From contig JAGXHH010000043.1 of NCBI GenBank assembly GCA_024636355.1, positions 1-5,458 on the forward strand: 5,458 nucleotides of DNA, in the 5' to 3' direction. The stretch is from Desulfobacteraceae bacterium. GTDB lineage: Bacteria > Desulfobacterota > Desulfobacteria > Desulfobacterales > Desulfosalsimonadaceae. Made by a program: the position numbers and the translations under genes. Of this stretch, positions 1-4,724 are shown piece by piece. Position 1 is the stretch's first letter; every line of letters starts with the position of its first letter. The notes below the pieces were generated by a model. The model made no database searches, was not told the DNA's origin, and was given only the letters and a program-made list of their open reading frames with translations.

Positions 1-33
1 TCTCGTGGGCTCGGAGATGTGTATAAGAGACAG
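1..33 (+). other. Nextera sequencing adapter remnant (artefact)
   Basis: Bases 15-33 read AGATGTGTATAAGAGACAG, the 19-bp Tn5 mosaic end used in Nextera libraries. Bases 1-14 are the read-2 adapter tail, lacking only its first G. This is library DNA left on the contig end and not part of the genome. In the frame of the first gene it adds a stop codon (TAA at 24-26), so automated calling would give that gene a false internal start. Genomic sequence begins at about base 34. Confidence 0.97.
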
Positions 34-362
34 GTTACGGCACGGTGACTATGGACGGCGGCATCGCACTTGCCTGTCATCCGCGGCAGGAGGCGGCCCT
101 GTTCATGGGATCGATGGCATATGATCCATGGCCGGCGATCGAAAAAGTCGAATGCCCCGTAATGGTTCTCGAGGGAGAGCATACGGAAAACAAAGGGTTC
201 ATCGATTTTAAAAAAGCCGCGGACACCTTTCCCCAAGGGGAGTATCGATTAATAGAGGGGACAGGGCACCTGATTCCCATGGAAGCACCCGGTCGGATTG
301 TTGCCATTATACGGGAATTCTTCAACATCAAACCGTACGAAAACCCTTCCGAATCCATATGA
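34..362 (+). CDS. alpha/beta hydrolase, C-terminal fragment (5' truncated)
   Basis: The open frame runs from the adapter junction (first whole codon at 36) to TGA at 360-362 and gives about 108 residues, roughly the last 40% of a typical alpha/beta hydrolase. The pattern CPVMVLEGEHTENKG matches the strand that normally precedes the catalytic acid. GTGHLIPMEAPGRI followed by a terminal helix (IVAIIREFF) matches the region carrying the catalytic histidine. The nucleophile elbow and oxyanion loop are missing because the contig starts here, so the substrate cannot be inferred. An Asp is not obvious at the usual acid position; a Glu in GEHTE may serve. The GTG at 45 is internal and should not be taken as the start. 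The stop overlaps the next gene's ATG by 4 nt, which suggests translational coupling. Confidence 0.82.
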
Positions 363-925
363 TGAATTTTCAAAGCCCTGTCCGACACAACGTGCCGTTT
401 GCGAATGCCTACTGGGTAATACCCGATCGTTTTCTCGCCGGGGATTATCCGCTTGTCGGCGAAACCGAGGCATCCTTTCGCCGGATTTCGGCATTGATCG
501 ACCATGGCATCCGTCATATCATCGACCTGACGGAATCCGATGAAATGTACCGGTTTGGAACCGAGCCCCATAAATATGGCGACCTGCTTGACCGGGCCGC
601 CGAATCCCGGGGTGTCGATGTGGTCTATCGCTCGATGCCGGTGAAAGATTTTGCTGCCCCCGTTCGAAAGCTCATGTCCGATATTTTAGATGACATAGAC
701 CAAGCGCTTGAAGCCGATCGCCCTGTTTATGTGCATTGTTGGGCCGGAATCGGCCGCACCGGAACTGTTGTCGGCTGCTACCCGGCAAGACACGGGCATG
801 CCGAGGGGGAAGCCGTGCTCTATGCGCTTCAGCAACTGCGCAAATACACCGATTATGCCTTCATGAGCTCTCCACAAAGCCGGCAGCAGATTGAAATGGT
901 GTTGTCCTGGGTGGAAGGGGAATAA
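359..925 (+). CDS. dual-specificity/tyrosine-type protein phosphatase
   Basis: A 188-residue soluble protein with the cysteine-phosphatase signature HCWAGIGRTG. Cys127 would be the nucleophile and Arg133 the phosphate-binding residue of the P-loop. The upstream PVKDFAAP segment places Asp97 where the general acid of dual-specificity phosphatases lies. The N-terminal half (WVIPDRFLAGDYP, then GIRHIIDLTESDE) fits the usual first strands of the fold. There is no signal peptide or membrane segment, so it is cytoplasmic. It probably hydrolyses phosphotyrosine or phosphoserine/threonine esters, though some relatives act on phosphoinositides or nucleotides. The ATG overlaps the hydrolase stop (ATGA), and a second ATG follows immediately, so the start could be either. 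All catalytic residues are present and it should be active; the target is unknown. Confidence 0.9.
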   Translation: MMNFQSPVRHNVPFANAYWVIPDRFLAGDYPLVGETEASFRRISALIDHGIRHIIDLTESDEMYRFGTEPHKYGDLLDRAAESRGVDVVYRSMPVKDFAAPVRKLMSDILDDIDQALEADRPVYVHCWAGIGRTGTVVGCYPARHGHAEGEAVLYALQQLRKYTDYAFMSSPQSRQQIEMVLSWVEGE

Positions 926-950
926 ATGCTTTAGCTATAGGAGATAGGCC

Positions 951-1271
951 ATGTCCCATAATGCAAACTGGGTTTATATGACCGCCGGCAGCAAGGACGA
1001 GGCGGTCGCCATTGGGGAAGCCCTGGTGGCTGAAAAGCTGGCGGCCTGCGTCAACATTATAGAAAACATATATTCTATTTTCATGTGGGAAGGTGAGGTT
1101 CGGCACGACACCGAAACCGTTTTTATTGCCAAAACCACGGCCGAGCGGGTTCCCGAACTGGTGGAAAAGGTCAGGGCCATGCACAGCTACGACTGCCCGT
1201 GTATCGTCAGTCTGCCGATTTCAGACGGTAATCCGAGCTTTCTGGAATGGATCGCCGAATCGGTCCGGTAA
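951..1271 (+). CDS. cutA: CutA-type divalent-ion tolerance protein
   Basis: A 106-residue protein, the normal CutA1 length. Family landmarks appear in order: LAACVNII (residues 30-37), the YSIFMWEGEV segment (41-50), ETVFIAKTT (55-63), ELVEKVRAMHSYDCPCIVSLPI (69-90) and a terminal FLEWI. CutA1 proteins form very stable PII-like trimers and have been linked to copper and divalent-cation tolerance in Escherichia coli, but their biochemical role is still debated. Where many homologues have a His-x-Tyr-Glu-x-Pro-Glu stretch, this one reads HSYDCPC, giving Cys82 and Cys84 in addition to Cys33. The start is supported by AGGAG at 939-943, 7 nt before the ATG. It lies 25 nt after the phosphatase gene and is probably the last gene of that operon. 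Confidence 0.93.
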   Translation: MSHNANWVYMTAGSKDEAVAIGEALVAEKLAACVNIIENIYSIFMWEGEVRHDTETVFIAKTTAERVPELVEKVRAMHSYDCPCIVSLPISDGNPSFLEWIAESVR

Positions 1272-1283
1272 AATTGGAAGATT

Positions 1284-1311
1284 CAGGAGTCAGGAGTCAG
1301 GAGCCGGAATA
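1284..1311 (+). repeat. tandem heptamer array (CAGGAGT type), four units
   Basis: Four consecutive 7-bp units follow the cutA stop: CAGGAGT, CAGGAGT, CAGGAGC and CGGAATA. A second array of the same family lies at 5378-5405. The array is non-coding, and similar short satellites are, to my knowledge, common between genes in Desulfobacterales (recollection, not checked). Confidence 0.75.
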
Positions 1312-1340
1312 ACGGCAAAAACAAAAAAAACGACTTTCAA

Positions 1341-1458
1341 GGCAGCAATCCCCGGTGAACGTCGAAAGGCCCTGTAGCGGATGCATGTTCGCGGGCATGG
1401 CCCGCTCCTACAGGGTCACCCGTTAAATCACAGACACCTTTCACCGAAAATTGCTGCC
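1341..1458. repeat. imperfect inverted repeat enclosing the REP-like element
   Basis: Bases 1341-1359 and 1440-1458 are inverted copies (16 of 19 positions match; the only differences are a GGG/AAA block). The similarity continues outward at lower quality into the A-rich stretch at 1316-1330 and the T-rich stretch at 1485-1500. The 80 bp between the arms hold the REP-like palindrome. The arrangement resembles a palindromic insertion, possibly into an older copy of the repeat found at 1467-1520. Confidence 0.65.
1370..1415 (-). repeat. REP-like palindrome with GTAG head
   Basis: Outer arms CCCTGTAG (1370-1377) and CTACAGGG (1408-1415) are perfect inverted repeats. Inside them GCGGGC (1391-1396), ATG and GCCCGC (1400-1405) form a second perfect hairpin. 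Read on the minus strand it begins TGTAGGAGCGGGC and continues GCCCGCGA. This is the layout of REP elements mobilised in trans by RAYT (REP-associated tyrosine transposase) enzymes: a GTAG tetranucleotide followed by a GC-rich palindrome. The other edge also carries GTAG, so it may be a pair of inverted REPs with one degraded. No RAYT gene is present. The hairpin could also slow read-through from cutA, but no U-tract follows it. Confidence 0.65.
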
Positions 1459-1466
1459 TTTCAAGA

Positions 1467-1520
1467 AACTTGATGTTTTCGGTTTCGTTTTTTGGTTTTC
1501 ATGCACGTACACGTGCACGG
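1467..1520 (-). repeat. left copy of hexamer-containing inverted repeat
   Basis: It starts AACTTGATGTTTTC, runs through a T-rich block, and ends with three hexamers ATGCAC, GTACAC, GTGCAC plus GG. The reverse complement matches 2326-2401 in both order and sequence, except that the other copy has six hexamers and 5 extra bases in the A-rich part. Bases 1500-1519 are a 20-bp perfect alternation of pyrimidine and purine. The repeat ends 46 bp before the response-regulator start codon, so it lies in that gene's likely promoter region. Confidence 0.8.
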
Positions 1521-1553
1521 TATTGATTATGGCCGAGCGAGGGTTTTTAGAAG

Positions 1554-1559
1554 AAGGAG
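1554..1559 (+). promoter_or_regulatory. Shine-Dalgarno site fixing the regulator start
   Basis: AAGGAG lies 7 nt before the GTG at 1567. It decides for this GTG against the in-frame ATG at 1492, whose first residues (MHVHVHG-like) would come from the hexamer repeat and which would add 25 non-homologous residues before the receiver domain. Confidence 0.85.
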
Positions 1560-1566
1560 CAGATAC

Positions 1567-2244
1567 GTGTCTCAAAAGAAACAGGTCCTGATTATCGATG
1601 ATCATCCCCTGTTCAGGGAGGGGCTTAAATCGATTATAGGTCGCTCGAAGCAGTATGAAGTGTGCGGTGAGGCTGGAAATGCCGCAGACGGGCTCGAGGC
1701 AGCCCGGGATCTGCAGCCGGATATGATTCTGATCGATATTTCTCTGCCTGACAGGAGCGGTCTTGAACTGACACGGGAAATACGAGCCATGTTCGAGGAA
1801 ACCCGGGTGCTCATCATCAGCATGCATGCGGCCATCAACTACATCACCGAGGCATTTCAAGCCGGCGCTACCGGGTATGTGGTAAAGGAGTCGGCGCACG
1901 AACGGCTCCTTGAAGGCCTGGACACCATTGCCGATGGCCATTATTTCCTGGACAGTTCCATTTCCCAGGAAGTCGTGAAGACACTGAAGGGCGCACCGGT
2001 GCGCGAAGCGCGGACGAGTGATACGGAATTCGGGCGCCTGACCGCCCGGGAACAGGAAATCATGCGCCTTCTTGCCGAGGGACTCAAGGCCAGGGAAATC
2101 GGGGAAATGCTGTGCATCAGCCCGAAAACCGTTGAAAATCACCGGACCAATATCATGCAGAAGCTCGGGCTGCACAGCACGATTGAACTGGTGCGTTATG
2201 CCGTCAAAATCGGCCTGATCGATGTGGAGCTCTGGAAAGTGTAG
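1567..2244 (+). CDS. NarL/FixJ-family response regulator (orphan)
   Basis: A 225-residue two-domain regulator. The receiver domain (about residues 5-120) has the acidic pair Asp11-Asp12, phospho-acceptor Asp57 in LIDISLPDRSG, Ser85 at the switch position and Lys107 in YVVKES, so all phosphorylation residues are intact. After a linker comes a LuxR-type helix-turn-helix (about 157-218) with the canonical LTAREQEIMRLLAEG, SPKTVENHR and IMQKLGL blocks. It should be a cytoplasmic DNA-binding factor controlled by a histidine kinase or small phosphodonor. No kinase is adjacent, so its input and targets are unknown. The chosen start is GTG, supported by the AAGGAG above. The gene stands alone between inverted repeats (1467-1520 and 2326-2401) and converges on the CofD-like gene. 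I see no clear promoter between the left repeat and the start. Confidence 0.95.
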   Translation: MSQKKQVLIIDDHPLFREGLKSIIGRSKQYEVCGEAGNAADGLEAARDLQPDMILIDISLPDRSGLELTREIRAMFEETRVLIISMHAAINYITEAFQAGATGYVVKESAHERLLEGLDTIADGHYFLDSSISQEVVKTLKGAPVREARTSDTEFGRLTAREQEIMRLLAEGLKAREIGEMLCISPKTVENHRTNIMQKLGLHSTIELVRYAVKIGLIDVELWKV

Positions 2245-2325
2245 GGCTTAACTGTGATGCCCTCGTAAAAAGTCCATCACTCCTGCCGAGCAGTGGTTTT
2301 GAAGAAGGGAACATAAAACCAAATG

Positions 2326-2401
2326 CCGTGCACGTGCACGAGCACGTGTACGTGCACGTGCACGAAAACCAAACCGAAATCGAAACTGAAAACATCAAGT
2401 T
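2326..2401 (+). repeat. right copy of inverted repeat with six-unit hexamer array
   Basis: After CC come six hexamers (2328-2363): GTGCAC, GTGCAC, GAGCAC, GTGTAC, GTGCAC, GTGCAC. Then GAAAACC, an A-rich block and GAAAACATCAAGTT (2388-2401). The reverse complement of 1467-1520 has the same order with three hexamers. GTGCAC is itself palindromic, and the array is almost entirely alternating purine/pyrimidine, broken once at 2340-2342. An open frame here would read as a His-Val repeat (MHVHEHVYVHVH) and is not a gene. Confidence 0.8.
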
Positions 2402-2482
2402 CCCTGGAAGTCTGGTAAACTTGATGCAACTCCTGAAAAGTCCCGCAACCGGTGTGGCTAAGTTAAACGTTCCATATACAAG

Positions 2483-2551
2483 GCGTAGTGATTTTTCATA
2501 CGCGAAGGCATACAAGTCGTATGTTGAGCGGATGAAAAATCACTGCAACGC
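2483..2551. repeat. strong nested hairpin inside the MITE-like module
   Basis: AGTGATTTTTCAT (2487-2499) and ATGAAAAATCACT (2532-2544) are perfect 13-bp inverted repeats. The loop holds a second hairpin, CATAC (2509-2513) with GTATG (2519-2523). Outside, GCGT (2483-2486) can pair with ACGC (2548-2551) across a 3-nt bulge. It could form a cruciform or a structured RNA at the convergent 3' ends. Neither side has a clear U-tract, so an intrinsic terminator is possible but not shown. Confidence 0.75.
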
Positions 2552-2583
2552 AGTAGATGGGACTTTTAACGACGCCATCAACC

Positions 2584-3783
2584 TTATTCGCCCGCCAGTG
2601 AGACCAGCAGCTGCGCCAGTCTCGTGGAATCGATATATGGCGCAGTGTTCCGGCTGACTATCGGGCGCCGTATTATCTGAACCCCGGCGGTCCGGATTCT
2701 TTCTTCTTCAGCTCCTGCAAGATCCCTTTCGCAATCTATCACGACAGCATCCAGCACCTGTTCGGTCCCTATTCGATCCGGATCATCCGCCTTGAGGTAA
2801 TGCAACAGAATTTCGACCTGATCGGCCAGGCCGAGGCCTTTGGTTTCGGGGTCGCTGCCGGTACTGGGAATATAGATCTTCGGACAGTCGGCCGCGCTGA
2901 TGGCCGTGCCGATTCCCCCGGGCAGCAGGTTTGCAATAAGGCTCGAATAGAAACTGCCCATTGGATAGCAGATCAGTCCGGCTTCGCCGATCAGCCGGTG
3001 CATCTTTTTCCGGATAAGGACACCGGCGGGGGCAGCGGTTTGCTTTGTGAGAAACAGATGGTCGATCCGGTTTTCGATGGGACTGTATTGCTTGCCGGTG
3101 ATCCGATCCTGGCCGAAAAGGGTGGTCCCATCGTCCAGGGTCGCTGCAAGGTGAAGATGTTCGTTGACGACAGGCCGAACCAGACCGCGCACGTGCAGCA
3201 GTTTTGAAAAAAGAGAAATCACCGGCTCGAAACTCCGGTCATTGGTCAGGTATCCGGCTGTAAGCACGAGATTGCCGACGCTGGCGCCGCGCAGATCAAA
3301 CGTTTCGGGCATGAGATCGAGGAAGCAGTCCAGGTGGTGGCGCACAATGCGTCGCATCGGGTCAAGGATTTTAGCTACCAGTGGGTGCTTTCCTTCGGCC
3401 ATTTGAACAATTTCATTGTGAAGCGTCCCCTGATCGCCTTCTTTCGGCAGTCGATGGGAAAACAGGTGGAACACTTCCGTATTACCCGGTTGCCGGAGGT
3501 CGCAAAGGGCCAGTAGCCTGTTTCGGATATCCCCGACCGCCGGCATGTGAAATGCCTTACGCAATTCAGCGGAACTGCCCCCGGAATCGAACGGGGTGAT
3601 GACGTGAACGGAATTATGGGTGTATCCGAGAAGCGTCCGGCTGAGGTCCCGCAAAGCGGACCCACCGCTGAAAAATAAAATTTTTGATCCCCGTTCGGGA
3701 TTTTTCTCCAGTTCGGCGATCCCGAGCCGTTCATCCGGCCGGACGGCTAGGTGAGTGCATGTCTGTCTATTCGATTCAGTCAT
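2584..3783 (-). CDS. CofD/YvcK-like protein (GAK-system CofD-like type)
   Basis: A 399-residue protein with the YvcK/CofD fold pattern. There is an N-terminal strand and glycine-rich turn (ILFFSGGSALRDL, about 35-47). ITPFDSGGSSAELRKAF (62-78) then MPAVGDIRNRLLAL (80-93) matches the nucleotide-sugar/GDP-binding region of YvcK and CofD. RGASVGNLVL (165-174) matches the family's GxSxGN block, and CYPMGSFYSSLIANLLPGGIGTAI (272-295) its GPGSLYTS block, followed by DPETKGLGLADQVE. CofD transfers phospholactate in F420 synthesis; YvcK binds UDP-sugars and affects cell-wall metabolism. This version resembles the TIGRFAM 'CofD-related, GAK system' group of unknown function, normally accompanied by an ATP-grasp and an XXXCH protein (named from memory). 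Neither partner is in this window. The start is ATG at 3783; only a weak Shine-Dalgarno precedes it. No signal peptide is seen. The family call is firm, the function open. Confidence 0.82.
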   Translation of the reverse strand: MTESNRQTCTHLAVRPDERLGIAELEKNPERGSKILFFSGGSALRDLSRTLLGYTHNSVHVITPFDSGGSSAELRKAFHMPAVGDIRNRLLALCDLRQPGNTEVFHLFSHRLPKEGDQGTLHNEIVQMAEGKHPLVAKILDPMRRIVRHHLDCFLDLMPETFDLRGASVGNLVLTAGYLTNDRSFEPVISLFSKLLHVRGLVRPVVNEHLHLAATLDDGTTLFGQDRITGKQYSPIENRIDHLFLTKQTAAPAGVLIRKKMHRLIGEAGLICYPMGSFYSSLIANLLPGGIGTAISAADCPKIYIPSTGSDPETKGLGLADQVEILLHYLKADDPDRIGTEQVLDAVVIDCERDLAGAEEERIRTAGVQIIRRPIVSRNTAPYIDSTRLAQLLVSLAGE

Positions 3784-3897
3784 TTAATCCATTGCTTTTC
3801 GTGTTTTTATAAACAAGCGGGCGGCTTCCATGCTGTACGCCCCTGCCTTTGCCTGCATCCATTTTTCGGGTTCTCATGACTACGACTTGGAAATCCC

Positions 3898-3917
3898 TAC
3901 AAAATCTGGCTTTTGTA
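3898..3917. repeat. perfect 7-bp AT-rich hairpin
   Basis: TACAAAA (3898-3904), a 6-nt loop TCTGGC and TTTTGTA (3911-3917), followed by TTTTC on the plus strand. It lies about 115 bp upstream of the CofD-like start. The stem is too AT-rich for a good terminator, and an operator is an alternative. Confidence 0.5.
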
Positions 3918-4017
3918 TTTTCTTGCGCATTTCCTAAGAAAGAAACGCTTCGGAAATAGCATTTTCAAACGTTCATTACAATGAATATAGGACCGTAAAG
4001 GACAGCAGCAACCCATA

Positions 4018-4033
4018 TGGCATTTCCCCTGCT
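4018..4033 (+). promoter_or_regulatory. candidate sigma-54 (-24/-12) promoter
   Basis: TGGCATTTCCCCTGCT fits the TGGCAY-N-TTGCW pattern at the invariant GG (4019-4020) and GC (4031-4032), with the required 10 nt between them. It differs in one base of the -12 block (CTGC for TTGC) and one at the Y/R step. It points toward the STAS-like gene but would leave a leader of about 290 nt. No enhancer-binding regulator is encoded nearby. Confidence 0.3.
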
Positions 4034-4085
4034 GCAATTCAGGTTCTTTGGTTTTCGCCAAGCTTCGGCCGAGCTTGAACTGATA

Positions 4086-4098
4086 CCGAGCAGCTCGG
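4086..4098. promoter_or_regulatory. 13-bp palindrome, possible operator
   Basis: CCGAGC, A, GCTCGG is a perfect inverted repeat around one base, too tight for a long RNA hairpin but suited to a dimeric DNA-binding protein. It lies about 40 bp upstream of the TATAAT at 4137. Another palindrome, TCGGCCGA, lies about 25 bp upstream near 4064-4071. No factor can be assigned. Confidence 0.3.
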
Positions 4099-4136
4099 GA
4101 TTTTAACCTACGAAAATGAGCCGATCCCTCTATGGA

Positions 4137-4142
4137 TATAAT
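4137..4142 (+). promoter_or_regulatory. candidate sigma-70 -10 box
   Basis: A perfect TATAAT about 190 nt before the STAS-like start. No recognisable -35 occurs at 16-18 nt upstream (that stretch is AAATGA-like), and the TG two bases upstream is one off from an extended -10. It is only a candidate in an AT-rich region. Confidence 0.25.
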
Positions 4143-4186
4143 TTGTCGGAATCGACATATTAAAGTCAGTCGATCATCGGGAAAAG

Positions 4187-4218
4187 ACCAACCCGGAAAA
4201 AACCAACCCGGGAAAAAA
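4187..4218 (+). repeat. tandem ACCAACCCGGGAAAAA repeat
   Basis: Two adjacent units: ACCAACCCGGAAAAA (4187-4201) and ACCAACCCGGGAAAAAA (4202-4218). A degenerate third follows (ACAAACCCGAACGGAAAA, about 4221-4238). They lie in the leader of the STAS-like gene, about 120-150 nt before its start, and may bind a protein or simply reflect slippage. Confidence 0.6.
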
Positions 4219-4334
4219 ATACAAACCCGAACGGAAAAGGAAACATGAACAGGGTAAAATTCAGAAAATCATAAGGATCGGAATTCGCACTAACTATATA
4301 CAAGATTCATTATATCTCAGGGAAACGGATTCAT

Positions 4335-4724
4335 ATGGCACGGAATTTCAAAATTCAGACCAGCGGTACAGACCGTACGTTTTTTTTTGACCTTATCGGT
4401 GATTTTGACGGCAGTTCAGCGTTTGAACTCCTGAACCTGCTGCAGGAAAAAATCGAAACGCCACGCCACAAAGCATATGTCAATACAAGCCGGCTCAAAT
4501 CGATCCATCCGTTTGGCCGGGATGTCTTCAAACGAAATCTTTCAAGCATTACCCATATTTCCAACATTATCTTCACCGGTGCATTTGCACCTGAAATTTC
4601 ACCAATTGAGAAAACAACCGTTCGGTGGCGGCGGGAAGTCCGGGAACAGTTTTCTTTTGTCGATCGTTTCGATACCTCCCGCAGCGGTCGGTCCCAACAG
4701 GCGCCTGCAGGGGGTGAAGGATGA
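4335..4724 (+). CDS. small STAS-like protein (anti-anti-sigma fold, no phospho-serine)
   Basis: A 129-residue soluble protein. FFFDLIGDFDGSSAFELLNLLQEKI (16-40) has the STAS layout of a strand, a G-x-[FL]-D turn and a helix that selects partners. AYVNTSRLKSIHPFGRDVFKRNL (47-69) matches the second strand and the D-x-S-G-L-type loop of anti-anti-sigma factors. The loop here reads SIHPFG, so the serine normally phosphorylated just before the glycine is absent. IIFTGAFAPEI (78-88) fits the next strand. The C-terminal 15 residues are Gly/Ser/Gln/Pro-rich and likely disordered. A run of nine T's (4380-4388) encodes Phe16-18 and could slip. The Shine-Dalgarno is weak (AGGG at 4319-4322). The stop overlaps the next gene by ATGA, so the two products probably work together. 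The STAS assignment is by pattern only; the partner is unknown. Confidence 0.6.
   Translation: MARNFKIQTSGTDRTFFFDLIGDFDGSSAFELLNLLQEKIETPRHKAYVNTSRLKSIHPFGRDVFKRNLSSITHISNIIFTGAFAPEISPIEKTTVRWRREVREQFSFVDRFDTSRSGRSQQAPAGGEG

Larger units (their letters stand above)
2255..2580. mobile_element. MITE-like inverted-repeat module filling the intergenic gap
   Basis: The ends are imperfect inverted repeats: 2255-2278 (TGATGCCCTCGTAAAAAGTC...) matches the reverse complement of 2556-2580 at about 22 of 25 positions. The module begins 10 nt after the response-regulator stop and ends 3 nt before the CofD-like stop, so it makes up nearly the whole gap. It has no coding capacity I can support. Internally it carries the hexamer repeat (2326-2401), another GAAAAGTCC stretch near 2435-2443 and a strong hairpin (2483-2551). 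Size, terminal repeats and lack of a gene fit a miniature inverted-repeat element or a nest of several. No target-site duplication is evident. Confidence 0.5.
3784..4334. other. 551-bp AT-rich divergent intergenic region
   Basis: It separates the minus-strand CofD-like gene from the plus-strand STAS-like gene and must hold promoters for both. I find no convincing small gene. It contains a perfect AT-rich hairpin (3898-3917), a sigma-54-like sequence (4018-4033), a 13-bp palindrome (4086-4098), an isolated TATAAT (4137-4142) and tandem ACCAACCCGG units (4187-4218). On the minus strand TTTATAAA (3806-3813) lies about 25 nt before the CofD-like start and might be part of a -10 element, but no -35 is recognisable. 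Confidence 0.6.

Noticed and set aside
45..362. GTG at 45 as the start of a complete 105-residue gene
   Set aside because: The reading frame is open back to the adapter junction, and the product is only the C-terminal part of an alpha/beta hydrolase. The upstream stop at 24-26 is adapter sequence.
1492..1566. ATG at 1492 as the start of the response regulator
   Set aside because: It would translate the hexamer repeat as a His-Val stretch and add 25 residues not expected before a receiver domain. GTG at 1567 has a well-spaced AAGGAG.
1441..2175. 244-residue minus-strand open frame opposite the response regulator
   Set aside because: It is antisense to well-conserved receiver and LuxR-type HTH domains and has no domain signature of its own.
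2328..2363. Hexamer array as a CRISPR array
   Set aside because: The units are contiguous 6-mers with no spacers, and no cas gene is present.
2328..2657. Plus-strand open frame starting MHVHEHVYVHVH
   Set aside because: The His-Val repeat is only the GTGCAC array read in frame. The rest crosses the MITE-like module and runs antisense into the CofD-like gene.
2800..3207. Plus-strand open frame inside the CofD-like gene
   Set aside because: It is a shadow of the minus-strand coding sequence, whose family motifs are unmistakable.
4335..4350. TGGCACGGAATTTCA at the STAS-like start as a sigma-54 promoter
   Set aside because: It overlaps the start codon and lacks the GC of the -12 element at the required distance.
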